From Deltaproteobacteria bacterium (lineage in GTDB: Bacteria; Desulfobacterota; Deferrimicrobia; J040): 35,770 bases of DNA. The notes below the pieces were generated by a model. The model searched no databases and was not told the DNA's origin. It saw only the letters and a program-made list of their open reading frames with translations. The stretch spans positions 93,135 to 128,904 of the forward strand of contig WVXK01000057.1 in assembly GCA_011773515.1 (NCBI GenBank), in the 5' to 3' direction. The translations under genes and the position numbers were made by a program. Below, piece after piece: positions 21,968 through 31,146 of this stretch (its first letter is position 1; each line of letters begins with the position of its first letter).

Positions 21968-24900
21968 TTATTCGGTCTCCCTTTGCCCGGTGATCCCGCT
22001 GTGCCATTCCTGGAGGGACATCACGCCGGAGTCCCCCTTCTGGTGCGCGGCGATACCCCTGGCTGCGGCCAGGGCCCCGGTTATGGTGGTTATGTACGGC
22101 ACCCGGTATTTTATGGCAGCCTTCCGGATATAGGAATCGTCGTGTTTGCTCAGGCGGCCGCCCGGGGTATTGATGATCAGATGAATTTCCTCGTTCTTGA
22201 TCGCATCGACGATGTTGGGCCTGCCCTCGTGGTACTTGAGGATATGCTCGCTCTCTATACCGTTTCTGGCCAGGAACTTCTGTGTTCCTTCCGTTGCCTT
22301 TATGGGGAACCCGAGCTTGACAAACTGCCTGCACACTTCCAGGGAGGCATCCTTGTCCCGGTCGTCCACGGTGATGAGAACGGTGCCCCCGTCGGGCAGG
22401 CTGCCCCCTGCGGCTTCCTGTGCTTTGTGGAATGCGAGCCCGAATGAGTCGGCTATCGACAGGACCTCCCCGGTCGATTTCATCTCCGGCGAGAGGACGG
22501 GATCTTCCTCCGGGAACATGTTGAAGGGAAACACCGCCTCCTTCACCCCGAAGTGGGGTATGTTTTTCCTTGTGAGACCCAGGTCGGCGAGCTTTTTCCC
22601 GAGCATGACCTGCATGGCCACCCTCGCCATGGAAACGTCGCACACCTTGGACACGAGAGGAACGGTGCGGGAGGCTCTCGGGTTTGCCTCGAGGATATAG
22701 ACCGTGTCGTCGTGGATGGCGTACTGGATGTTCATGAGGCCCACGACTTTCAGGGAGAGGGCGATCCTCCGGGTATACTCGACGATCGTTTCCACGTGTT
22801 TGAGGGGGATGGAGATGGGGGGGATCACGCAGGCGGAGTCGCCAGAGTGGACGCCGGCCAGCTCGATGTGCTCCATCACGGCGGGTACGTAGGTGTCCGT
22901 GCCGTCTGAAATCGCATCGGCCTCTGCCTCGATGGCATCGCTCAAAAACTTGTCGATCAGGATGGGCCGTTCCGGTGAGACCTCCACCGCCTCCTCCTCC
23001 ATGTAAATGCGCAGCATCTCCTCGTCATCCACGACGTGCATCGCCCGTCCCCCCAGAACGTATGAAGGCCGCACCATCAGGGGGTAGCCGATCCTTTCGG
23101 CGACGTCCAGGGCCTCTTCCAGGGTGCTGGCCATGCCAGACTCCGGCTGGGGGATGCCCATTTCCCGCATCATCCTGCGGAAGCGGTCCCTGTCCTCGGC
23201 CAGGTCTATGATGTCCGGCGAGGTGCCGATGATCGGTACGCCGGCCTGCATGAGCTCCCCGGCGATGTTCAGGGGGGTCTGTCCCCCGAACTGGACCACC
23301 ACCCCCTCGGGCCTCTCCTTTTCGTAAATTGCCAGCACGTCCTCCACGGTGAGGGGCTCGAAGTAAAGCTTGTCCGAGGTGTCGTAGTCGGTGGAAACCG
23401 TTTCGGGGTTGCAGTTTACCATGATCGACTCGAACCCCTCGTCGCGGATCGCGAAGGCAGCGTGCACGCAGCAGTAGTCGAACTCTATCCCCTGGCCGAT
23501 GCGGTTGGGGCCGCCGCCGAGGACCATGATCTTCCGCCTCTCACTGGTGGCCACCTCATCGGGTGCGTTGTAGGTGGAGTAGTAGTAGGCCGCGTCCTCG
23601 ACGCCGCTCACGGGAAGGCGCCGGTAGGCCTTCGCGAGCCCCAGATCCCTCTGGGCCTTGCGTATCGCCGACTCCTGCGTGCCGAGAAGCCGGGCGAGGT
23701 AGCGGTCGGCAAAGCCGTCTTTCTTGGCCCGTACCAGGAGGTCGTCGGGGAGCTCTTTCCCTTTCCATGCGAGGATCTCCTCCTCCAGGTCGACCAGCTC
23801 CTTCATCTGGGAGAGGAACCAGGGCTTTATGTGGGTCCGCTCGTAGAGGAGATCGATATCGGCGTTCTTCCGGAGCGCTTCGTAGAGGACGAACTGGCGC
23901 TCGCTCGATGGCTCGGCGAGGAGCTCCATCAGCTTCTCCAGGGGCTTGTCACGGTAATCCCGGGCGAATCCAAGGCCGTACCTCTCTATTTCCAGGGACC
24001 TGATAGATTTCTGGAGGGCCTCCTTGTAGGTCGTGGCGATGCTCATCACCTCTCCCACCGCCTTCATCTGCGTACCCAGCTTGTCCTCCGAGTCCCTGAA
24101 CTTTTCGAAGGCCCAGCGAGCGAACTTGACCACCACATATTCGCCCCAGGGCTCATAGTTCTCGAGGGTTCCCCCCCTCCAGTAGGGGAGGTCGTCGAGG
24201 GTCAGGCCGCCTGCGAGCTTTGCCGAGACCAGGGCTATAGGGAAGCCGGTGGCTTTCGAGGCGAGGGCCGATGACCGGGAGGTCCTGGGATTGATCTCGA
24301 TGACCACCACCCGCCCGGTCTTCGGGTCGTGGGCAAACTGGATATTGGTACCGCCGATCACCTGGATCGCCTCAACGATGGCGTAGGAATATTCCTGGAG
24401 CCGCCTCTGCAGCTCCGGGTCGATGGTCAGCATGGGAGCCGTGCAGAAGGAGTCTCCCGTATGAACGCCCATGGCGTCGACGTTTTCGATGAAGCAGACG
24501 GTGATGATCTGGTTCTTCGCGTCCCTGACAACCTCGAGCTCGAGCTCCTCCCACCCCAGGACCGACTCCTCGATGAGCACCTGGCCGATGAGACTCGCAG
24601 AGATGCCGCGGGCGACGATGGTCCGCAGCTCCTCCACGTTGTACACGAGGCCACCGCCGGTCCCGCCCAGCGTGTAGGCGGGCCTGATGACGACGGGATA
24701 GCCAAGATCGGCGGCAATCTGCTCTGCTTCCTCGACGCTGTAGGCGTGGGCGCTTTTCGGCAACGAAAGGCCCAGTTTGTCCATGGTTTCCTTGAAGGCG
24801 ATCCTGTCTTCCCCCCGCTTGATAGCGTCCTCGGCCACGCCGATTATCTTCAACCCGTATTTTTCCAGGACCCCCTCCTTTGCAAGCTCGGAAGAGAGGT

Positions 24901-25189
24901 TCAGCCCCGACTGTCCGCCCAGGTTCGGGAGCAGGCCGTCGGGCCTCTCCTTCTCGATGATCTGGGTCATCCGGGCGAGGTTCAGGGGCTCGATGTAGGT
25001 CGCATCGGCCATGCCGGGATCGGTCATGATGGTGGCGGGGTTGGAGTTGACGAGGACGATTTTGTAGCCGAGTGCCCGAAGGGCCTTGCACGCCTGTGTG
25101 CCGGAATAGTCGAACTCGCAGGCCTGGCCGATCACGATCGGCCCCGACCCGATGATCATCACCTTGTCGATGTCATCCCGTTTCCCCAT
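21968..25189 (-). CDS. carB: Carbamoyl phosphate synthase large subunit
   Basis: A 1073-residue enzyme that, with the CarA glutaminase subunit, makes carbamoyl phosphate from glutamine, bicarbonate and two ATP, for pyrimidine and arginine synthesis. Both ATP-grasp halves are complete. The first opens with KVMIIGSGPIVIGQACEFDY and the second with KIMVLGGGPNRIGQGIEFDY; VVIRPAYTLGGTGGG and MVRPSYVLGGRAM are the matching nucleotide-loop motifs. The C-terminal MGS-like allosteric domain (after about residue 935) includes the INTPGGR motif. A GGAGG site precedes the ATG, and a poor -10/-35 pair (TTGGCA, 15 bases, TATGAT) is seen at 25262-25288. carA is not in the window, unlike the common carAB order, so the two subunits are encoded apart. 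Confidence 0.98.
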   Translation of the reverse strand: MGKRDDIDKVMIIGSGPIVIGQACEFDYSGTQACKALRALGYKIVLVNSNPATIMTDPGMADATYIEPLNLARMTQIIEKERPDGLLPNLGGQSGLNLSSELAKEGVLEKYGLKIIGVAEDAIKRGEDRIAFKETMDKLGLSLPKSAHAYSVEEAEQIAADLGYPVVIRPAYTLGGTGGGLVYNVEELRTIVARGISASLIGQVLIEESVLGWEELELEVVRDAKNQIITVCFIENVDAMGVHTGDSFCTAPMLTIDPELQRRLQEYSYAIVEAIQVIGGTNIQFAHDPKTGRVVVIEINPRTSRSSALASKATGFPIALVSAKLAGGLTLDDLPYWRGGTLENYEPWGEYVVVKFARWAFEKFRDSEDKLGTQMKAVGEVMSIATTYKEALQKSIRSLEIERYGLGFARDYRDKPLEKLMELLAEPSSERQFVLYEALRKNADIDLLYERTHIKPWFLSQMKELVDLEEEILAWKGKELPDDLLVRAKKDGFADRYLARLLGTQESAIRKAQRDLGLAKAYRRLPVSGVEDAAYYYSTYNAPDEVATSERRKIMVLGGGPNRIGQGIEFDYCCVHAAFAIRDEGFESIMVNCNPETVSTDYDTSDKLYFEPLTVEDVLAIYEKERPEGVVVQFGGQTPLNIAGELMQAGVPIIGTSPDIIDLAEDRDRFRRMMREMGIPQPESGMASTLEEALDVAERIGYPLMVRPSYVLGGRAMHVVDDEEMLRIYMEEEAVEVSPERPILIDKFLSDAIEAEADAISDGTDTYVPAVMEHIELAGVHSGDSACVIPPISIPLKHVETIVEYTRRIALSLKVVGLMNIQYAIHDDTVYILEANPRASRTVPLVSKVCDVSMARVAMQVMLGKKLADLGLTRKNIPHFGVKEAVFPFNMFPEEDPVLSPEMKSTGEVLSIADSFGLAFHKAQEAAGGSLPDGGTVLITVDDRDKDASLEVCRQFVKLGFPIKATEGTQKFLARNGIESEHILKYHEGRPNIVDAIKNEEIHLIINTPGGRLSKHDDSYIRKAAIKYRVPYITTITGALAAARGIAAHQKGDSGVMSLQEWHSGITGQRETE

Positions 25190-25442
25190 GCGTGGGCCTC
25201 CTTGCGGGCGGTGGTGTGTAAAGACGGCGGTAGACGGATACTGCTGCCTCTTGAAGGCATCATCATAAGATTACATTCCGCGTGCCAAATTGCAAGACAG
25301 ATGAGGCGGGGCCAGCAAAAAATCCCGCCCCCCCTTTCGACGGACGGCAGCGAGACCGTGCCCTTGCCGCGGGAAAAGTGCTACCATATGAACATGACCG
25401 CCAGATAGAGAAAGCCACAGAGATGCCCTGGGAGGGACGCTT

Positions 25443-26231
25443 ATGAAAAAGCTGCTTCTGGTTCTGGGAGTTGTAGCCGTAATCGCCGCTGCTGCCCTTT
25501 TCTTCCTCCTGTCCAACATCGACACCATCGTGAAGGGGGGGATAGAGAAGTACGGTTCGAAAGCGACGGGGACACGCGTGGGGGTCTCCTCGGTGAAGCT
25601 GAGATTGAAAGAGGGGGAGGGCTCCATACGGGGCTTCAGCATCGACAATCCCCGGGGGTTTTCCGGCAACCGCGCGTTCGACCTCGAGGGGATCAGCGTG
25701 AAAATCGACACCGCCTCGGTGACGAAAGACCCCATCGTGATAGAGAGCGTTGCGGTGTCGGCACCCCGCGTGCTCTACGAGATCAACGAGTCGGGAAAGG
25801 GAAACTTCGACGCCATCAAGGAGAACCTGGGGGCTTCGGGGAGCGGGGAAAAGCCGCCGGCGAAAGAGGATTCCGGCAAGGAGAAGAAGATCGTAATCAG
25901 GAATCTCGTCATCGAGAAGGGAAATGTCGAGATCCGCGTGGCTGCCCTGGGGGAAAAGCCCATTTCCGCTGCGCTGCCATCCATCCGCCTCACCAACCTG
26001 GGGGGAAAGGGCGGGTCCACCCCCGGGGAGATCGCCCGCCAGATACTCGGGCCGCTGACCCAGCGCGTGGTCGACGAGGCCCTGAAGGCGGGGGTCGGGC
26101 AGTACCTGGGAAAGTCCGCTGAGGACGTGAAAAAGATGGCCGAGGAGGCGGCGAAGGAGAAGCTCGGCACCATCGGCGAAGATGCGGCAAAGGAAGCGGA
26201 AGGGGCTCTGAAAAAGCTCCTGGGGAAATAG
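25443..26231 (+). CDS. AsmA-like envelope protein
   Basis: A 262-residue protein with one N-terminal transmembrane helix (residues about 4-24) and a long periplasmic part. The repeated pattern of short strands, for instance GTRVGVSSVKLRLKEGEG then IRGFSIDNPRGFSGNRAFDL, and DPIVIESVAVSAPRVLYEIN, fits the beta-groove repeats of AsmA-family lipid-transport or assembly proteins, here in a short form. The last 60 residues are helical and charged (SAEDVKKMAEEAAKEKL). A GGGAGGG site precedes the ATG. AsmA-like proteins act between inner and outer membranes; the specific cargo is unknown. It is divergent from carB and convergent with the next gene. Confidence 0.72.
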   Translation: MKKLLLVLGVVAVIAAAALFFLLSNIDTIVKGGIEKYGSKATGTRVGVSSVKLRLKEGEGSIRGFSIDNPRGFSGNRAFDLEGISVKIDTASVTKDPIVIESVAVSAPRVLYEINESGKGNFDAIKENLGASGSGEKPPAKEDSGKEKKIVIRNLVIEKGNVEIRVAALGEKPISAALPSIRLTNLGGKGGSTPGEIARQILGPLTQRVVDEALKAGVGQYLGKSAEDVKKMAEEAAKEKLGTIGEDAAKEAEGALKKLLGK

Positions 26232-26284
26232 CGGGGGCTGGAAGGCGAAAGCCGTGGGTTCTCAGCCCTGAGGGCACCCGTTAA

Positions 26285-27553
26285 TCAGGGTTCCTGCGAT
26301 TCGATCCGTATCGACTCCACCCAGACGCGCCACAGCTGCTCGTATTCCGGATGGAGCTCGCGGCTCATCGTGAAATCGAGGGATATGATTTTTCCCCTGT
26401 GCAGCGTTTCGAGATTGTAGGTGTTGATCGCCGATCCCTGCGTGGTGTTGATATATTCCCGATAGACGAAGGTCCTGTCGTTTATCTCCGTGAGCCCCTG
26501 GCTGATCTGGCTGATGTTCGGGTTTTTTCGGGAGGACTGCTGGTCCATGGAGAGCTTGAGGTCTTCAACGGTGTGGACGAGGGCGGACGGCTCGAAAACC
26601 TGCACGACGATAGACGCCCGGTTGCCCTTTGCGACAAAGGCGCGGGTCTTTTCCTTCCTCAGGGGATAGCGGGAGGCGATCTCCTCCCCGGTTGCGGTCC
26701 TGAAATGTCCCGGCACCTCGAAGGAGATCCTGGACCGGCCCATCGTTACCGATTGCCGGCGGAAGGTGTTCAGCTGATATTTCTGGACTTCCTGGGTGAA
26801 TTCCCCGGGCCCGTAGGGTGACGTGAAGCGGTACTCGAGCTTGACCGTGTGGCCGGGAATCCTCGACGAGAGCCATCTCTTTGCTTCCCCCACCTGCTGC
26901 GAGGATGAAATATCCACCACCTTCGTCTCCTCGACGAAACAGGGGATCTCTTCGTTTCCCACGGTTACGGCCCAGTAGAAGAATACGATCTGCGATTCGT
27001 ACCGCATCATCCTTCCCGTATTCCGGTCCGGGGCGACGTACTCGGCCCTGATCACGTTTTCCGGAAGGGCGATATCGTCGCCGCCGAGGAGCATCTCGCG
27101 GTAGGGCACGCTCAACTCGTCGGTGAGGTACACCGTCAGGGGCCCTCTCGCGAGGGAGAACTTCCCGTCGGGGACGTAGGAAACCTTTTTGGCCCTGTAG
27201 TTTGCCGTGCCGACGCGGACGTTTGTCTCCCTCTCCCCACTGCGGGTCATAAACAGCGTCTCCGGCGTGTTTCCCTCGAAAAATGCCCGCTCCTTCTCCA
27301 GCCTCCGGGAACCGTCTTCCGTGAAGTCCCACACCTCCGCGAGCCCGTCTTTTCTCGCGGTGATCTTTCTCCTGACGACCGTCGATTTCGTGTTGCCGAG
27401 AAACCTCTCCACCTCCTTGACCGTCACCCACGATCCGGGGTAAAAACCTGCCCACGGGTCGTTTCTCGTCCCCTGCGCGGCCAAAGGAGCGCCCGGTAAG
27501 ACGAGGAGCACGACGAGAAGGGCAAGAAGTGAGAGCCGAATGGCCAGTTTCAT
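26285..27553 (-). CDS. Secreted hypothetical protein, about 420 residues
   Basis: I do not recognise the family. The ATG at 27553 gives a clear signal peptide (KLAIRLSLLALLVVLLVLPG, cleavage probably after PLAAQ), while the open frame reaching 27694 has no such support. The mature part of about 395 residues is rich in predicted beta strands and has two broad halves: residues about 30-215 (SWVTVKEVERFLGN and the strand series to PCFVEETK) and about 250-422, where an AsmA-unrelated domain ends with LWRVWVESIRIES. Only one cysteine is present, so no disulphide is expected. It is probably periplasmic or outer-membrane associated. The gene converges on the AsmA-like gene with a 53-base gap. Confidence 0.68.
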   Translation of the reverse strand: MKLAIRLSLLALLVVLLVLPGAPLAAQGTRNDPWAGFYPGSWVTVKEVERFLGNTKSTVVRRKITARKDGLAEVWDFTEDGSRRLEKERAFFEGNTPETLFMTRSGERETNVRVGTANYRAKKVSYVPDGKFSLARGPLTVYLTDELSVPYREMLLGGDDIALPENVIRAEYVAPDRNTGRMMRYESQIVFFYWAVTVGNEEIPCFVEETKVVDISSSQQVGEAKRWLSSRIPGHTVKLEYRFTSPYGPGEFTQEVQKYQLNTFRRQSVTMGRSRISFEVPGHFRTATGEEIASRYPLRKEKTRAFVAKGNRASIVVQVFEPSALVHTVEDLKLSMDQQSSRKNPNISQISQGLTEINDRTFVYREYINTTQGSAINTYNLETLHRGKIISLDFTMSRELHPEYEQLWRVWVESIRIESQEP

Positions 27554-27796
27554 GGGTTTGTGCCAGCCCCCTTTTCCGGCTGATCCTCCCTCTTTGTCTG
27601 GCGCGCAGAAACCGGATTGCCGAAAGGCAGGGTTCCCCGCGCCCTTCTCTCTATGTTTTCGGAAGGAACGACGGCAGACTGAATCGCGTGGCACCGATAC
27701 TTTTTATCGGGCCCGCTTTTTCTCTCCCGCGCTATTTTCTATCTTCGCGAAGAAGCTTTTGCTATCGTAGAGGGGTAAGAGGCGAGGGGAAAAAGG

Positions 27797-29020
27797 ATGT
27801 CTCTCAAAGCCACACGGGATGAGCGTATCTGCGCGCGGTGCCTTTTCCCGGAGTGCAGGGTCCTGGTGCCCTGCCCGGTCGATTTCCAGGAGGAGGACTG
27901 TGCCGGATGCGGTGCCTGCGCCATTGCCTGCCCCTTCGATGCGGTGACGATGATCGCGGCGGCAGACCGGGGGGAAATACGGGTCGAGGTGGACGGGGAG
28001 GGCGCTCTCGTTCCGGAGAATACGACGGTGAAAAGGGCCCTGGAGCACCTGGGCGTTCGATTCGGAAAGCTCCCCGACGGGATTCTGGCCCCCTGCGGGA
28101 CGGGCGGCTGTTTCAGCTGCGCGGTGGAGATCGACGGGGTGGTTAAGCCCTGCTGCGTCACGAAAGTGCACGAAGGGGCCCGCATCAGGACGCGCCTTCC
28201 CGGGGACCACGTTCCCAGGAGGATCGTCGGTGGATTCATGGGGCACACCGTCGGGGGGGTCGGTACGCCCTGGAACCTGAAGGCGAGGGGGGTGATCGAG
28301 GTGGCTCTCTTTGCCGCGGGCTGCAACTTCAGGTGCCCCCAGTGCCAGAACTGGACGATCGCCTGCCGCGGCAAAGAAAGCTTCGACTACCGCCTGCTCA
28401 CGCCCCAGGAGGCCGCAGAGCGCATATCGGGGAGCCGGCGCAAGTACGGGGTTGACCGCATGGCGATTTCGGGAGGGGAATGCACGTTGAATCCCCCCTG
28501 GCTCCTTGCGTACCTGAGAGCCCTGAAGGAGAAAAATCCCGGAGATGAATCGAGGTTTCACGTCGACACCAACGGGTCCCTCCTTTCCCCGGAATACATC
28601 GATGAGCTGGTGGGCGCGGGGATGACCGATGTGGGGATAGACCTGAAGGCCCTGCAGGCGAAAACCTTCATGCGCGTTACCGGCCTCACCGACGAGGCGC
28701 TGGCCGGCAGGTACAAGGAGAACGCCTGGCAGGCGGTGAGGTACATCAGCGAGACGTACCGGGACAAAGTCTTCCTGGGTATCGGGATCCCCTACAACGA
28801 GAGGCTCATCTCCCTCGAGGAGATAGCGGCCATGGGGAGGGAGATCTTCGAGATAGATCCCGCCGTACAGGTGTGCGCCTTGGATTATCGGCCGGAGTTC
28901 AAAAGAACCGGCCTGCCTCTGCCAACCTTCGCGGAGATGAGGGAGGTGCACGGGGTATTGAAGGGGACGGGGCTTTCTACCGTCCTCTGCCAGACGGTCC
29001 ACGGACACATCGGCCCGTGA
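27797..29020 (+). CDS. Radical SAM enzyme fused to [4Fe-4S] and [2Fe-2S] ferredoxin domains
   Basis: A 407-residue three-part protein. Residues about 10-55 are a [4Fe-4S] ferredoxin module (C35, C38, C41, C45 in CAGCGACAIACP), preceded by another four cysteines (C12, C15, C20, C26). Residues about 60-130 form a plant-type or xanthine dehydrogenase-type [2Fe-2S] domain (C100, C105, C108 and C119 in the spacing C-x4-C-x2-C-x10-C). From about 165 on there is a radical SAM domain with C176, C180 and C183 (GCNFRCPQCQNW) and the SAM-binding SGGECT motif. It resembles pyruvate formate-lyase-activating and related activases of the AmmeMemoRadiSam type. Fused ferredoxins suggest that it carries its own electron supply. 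The partner enzyme is not nearby. Target unknown. Confidence 0.87.
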   Translation: MSLKATRDERICARCLFPECRVLVPCPVDFQEEDCAGCGACAIACPFDAVTMIAAADRGEIRVEVDGEGALVPENTTVKRALEHLGVRFGKLPDGILAPCGTGGCFSCAVEIDGVVKPCCVTKVHEGARIRTRLPGDHVPRRIVGGFMGHTVGGVGTPWNLKARGVIEVALFAAGCNFRCPQCQNWTIACRGKESFDYRLLTPQEAAERISGSRRKYGVDRMAISGGECTLNPPWLLAYLRALKEKNPGDESRFHVDTNGSLLSPEYIDELVGAGMTDVGIDLKALQAKTFMRVTGLTDEALAGRYKENAWQAVRYISETYRDKVFLGIGIPYNERLISLEEIAAMGREIFEIDPAVQVCALDYRPEFKRTGLPLPTFAEMREVHGVLKGTGLSTVLCQTVHGHIGP

Positions 29021-29109
29021 GATCGCAATTCACGTGACCCTCTTATCCGCCCGGCCCGGGGAAAGGTCCCCCATTCGATTCCTTTCGCCACGGGGTCATG
29101 GCGAGGCCC

Positions 29110-29586
29110 TCAGCGGCCGTGGTGACCGTGGTGTCTTTCGCAGTGGGGGCACCCCGCTTTCCAGGGGCTCATGTCCTCGAGCTGCTTGACCTGCCCGGGC
29201 GTCAGCACCGTTTTGATCTCGGAAAACATCTTCGCTTTCAGAACGGCCATTTCCTCCCTGATCGAGGATACCTCCCGGAAAGCTTTTCGAATGCCCTCCT
29301 CGTCAACCGTATCGGCGTGCACGGCGCCGGAGAGCTTTTCCCCTGCCTCCCAGAGGCGGGCCTTCATGCCTTTCTTCTCCCCGTGGTATTTGTCGATGAT
29401 CTTTATCAGGCCGGCCTGCTGGGATTCGGTCAGCTTGAGATCGAGGAAGCCTTTCAGCCCGAGAGGGCCGGCTCCCATCTCGTGCCCCCCGTGCCTTAAG
29501 TGGTGGGGATTTGCAATTCCCCGGGACGGGGCAGCGAGCGTGAGGGTAAGGGCCACTGCCAGGGTGAACATCCAGTTCCTTGTCAT
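29110..29586 (-). CDS. Spy/CpxP-like periplasmic protein
   Basis: A 158-residue exported protein. The signal peptide covers about residues 1-25, and the mature part is a helical hairpin typical of the Spy/CpxP/zinc-resistance group. Two LTxxQ-type motifs can be seen: KLTESQQAGLIKII and VLTPGQVKQLEDM. The C-terminus ends in a metal-binding tail, CPHCERHHGHHGR, and the N-terminus of the mature protein also has histidines (NPHHLRHGGHEMG), so metal binding is likely. Such proteins act as periplasmic chaperones or envelope-stress/metal sensors. A two-component system usually found beside them is not seen here. The ATG has a GGGAGGAAAC site upstream. Confidence 0.85.
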   Translation of the reverse strand: MTRNWMFTLAVALTLTLAAPSRGIANPHHLRHGGHEMGAGPLGLKGFLDLKLTESQQAGLIKIIDKYHGEKKGMKARLWEAGEKLSGAVHADTVDEEGIRKAFREVSSIREEMAVLKAKMFSEIKTVLTPGQVKQLEDMSPWKAGCPHCERHHGHHGR

Positions 29587-29679
29587 CGTTTCCTCCCTGT
29601 GCCGTTTTCTTGTTGGATGATCGAAATCCCCATCTGTATCCGGATATTTTTCCCCGCTCCCCGCCTTTTCCGTGCGGTG

Positions 29680-30885
29680 TCACCGGACGGGGGCGTACTT
29701 ACCGGGGAACTCTTTCCTGGAGAGCACGATCTGCCACAGGCGGTTGTAGCGGGAGCGAAAAGCCCCCGCGCTGACCAGGAGGTAATACTTCCACATCCTG
29801 TAGAAGATCTCGCTGAAGTGGGCCCGCAGCTCGTCCCAGGACCTGTGGAAATTGCCGAACCAGGACATGAGGGTCCTGTCGTAATCGGCGCTCAGGCACT
29901 GCCAGTCTTCCATCACGAAGAGGCCCTCGATAGCCGCCCCGATCTGCTTGATCGAGGGCACCATGGAGTTCGGGAAGATGTACTTCCCCATCCAGGGGTC
30001 GATGGTCAGGGACGACTCGTTTCCCCCGATCGTTTGCAGCAAAAAGAGGCCGTCTCTTTTCAGCAGGCGGTGCGCGGTCTTCATGAATGACGCATAGTTT
30101 TTGTGCCCCACGTGCTCGAACATGCCGATCGATACGACGCGGTCCGCGCATTCCCTCTCCTCTATCTCACGGTAATCCTGCAGCCGTATCTCGACGGGCA
30201 GCCCCGAGCACATCTCCCTGCCCCGGTCCACCTGTCTCTGCGAGACGGTGACGCCGACTGCCCGGACGCCGTATTTTTCGGCGGCGTACTTGCAAAAGCT
30301 CCCCCAGCCGCACCCGATGTCGTACACCGTCATGCCCGGTTTCAGGGAGAGCTTTTTGCACACCAGGTCCAGCTTTGCAGCCTGCGCCTCATCGAGGGTA
30401 CGGGCGTCCTTCCAGTAAGCGCATGAGTAGACCATCCTTTTGTCCAGCATCTTTTCAAAGAGCAGGTCATCTCTGTCGTAGTGCCTCTCCCCGACGGCGA
30501 AGGCCCGCGATTTCCGCCCGTAATTGAATACCGCCGCCTTGAGGGCGCGGGACAGGCCCTTTAGTTTTGCGACTTTTTTCTGCAGCGAGGCGCGCAGGAG
30601 AAGGTTGGCAAACTCATCCAGGGCGTGCGCGTCCCACCATCCTTCCATGTAGGATTCCCCCAGGCCGAGAGAACCCTTGGTAAGGACCCTCCGGTAAAAC
30701 CCGGGGTGGTTGACCCGTATGTCTGACGGACGATCCCCGTTTACCTCTATCCCGGCCTCCCTGAAAAGGGATGCGACGATTTTTTTCTCCCTCCCCCCAT
30801 CCTGGGCGGCGCGGGCCTTGTTTCCCGGTGCCTGCCCGGATTCACCCGGTAGTGATGGGAAGAATCGGAACCCGTCCTTTGCCAT
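29680..30885 (-). CDS. cfa: Cyclopropane-fatty-acyl-phospholipid synthase
   Basis: A 401-residue SAM-dependent enzyme that adds a methylene bridge to unsaturated acyl chains of membrane lipids. The N-terminal domain is followed by the family block NYGRKSRAFAVGERHYD and MVYSCAYW, with the cysteine C155 at the position important in E. coli Cfa. The SAM-binding motif VYDIGCGWGSF starts at residue 187, and the active-site GMFEHVGHKNY follows. The C-terminal part (DYDRTLMSWFGNF, YYLLVSAGAFR) is also standard. The ATG at 30885 has a GGAG/AAGG site. The first 30 residues are unusual, low in conservation and probably disordered. It lies 93 bases upstream of the Spy-like gene on the same strand and may share a transcript with it. 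The function as Cfa rather than a related mycolic acid-type methyltransferase is likely, not proven. Confidence 0.93.
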   Translation of the reverse strand: MAKDGFRFFPSLPGESGQAPGNKARAAQDGGREKKIVASLFREAGIEVNGDRPSDIRVNHPGFYRRVLTKGSLGLGESYMEGWWDAHALDEFANLLLRASLQKKVAKLKGLSRALKAAVFNYGRKSRAFAVGERHYDRDDLLFEKMLDKRMVYSCAYWKDARTLDEAQAAKLDLVCKKLSLKPGMTVYDIGCGWGSFCKYAAEKYGVRAVGVTVSQRQVDRGREMCSGLPVEIRLQDYREIEERECADRVVSIGMFEHVGHKNYASFMKTAHRLLKRDGLFLLQTIGGNESSLTIDPWMGKYIFPNSMVPSIKQIGAAIEGLFVMEDWQCLSADYDRTLMSWFGNFHRSWDELRAHFSEIFYRMWKYYLLVSAGAFRSRYNRLWQIVLSRKEFPGKYAPVR

Positions 30886-31146
30886 GAACCTTTTCTCCGA
30901 AAGGGTTTGCAGTGAAAAGCCGCCGGTACGCGCGACAGAGACGCCGGGCCCGGTCCCTTACGAGAAGGTGGGGTGCCGGTGGCGGATAAGCCTTACCATC
31001 ATTTTACTGTTTTATTCCGCTGTTGATAAATGGTTTTTCGGTTTGGTGCCTTTTTTTGCACGATACCGGGTATTCAACGGTCATCCGCCCTCACCCTTTC
31101 TGTGCTATATTGCTTATTTATAGTTATACAGCGCCAGGAGAGAGCA

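Noticed and set aside
27704-29008. 434-codon open frame on the minus strand
   Set aside because: Antisense to the radical SAM gene, which has clear iron-sulphur motifs; no ribosome site at the start.
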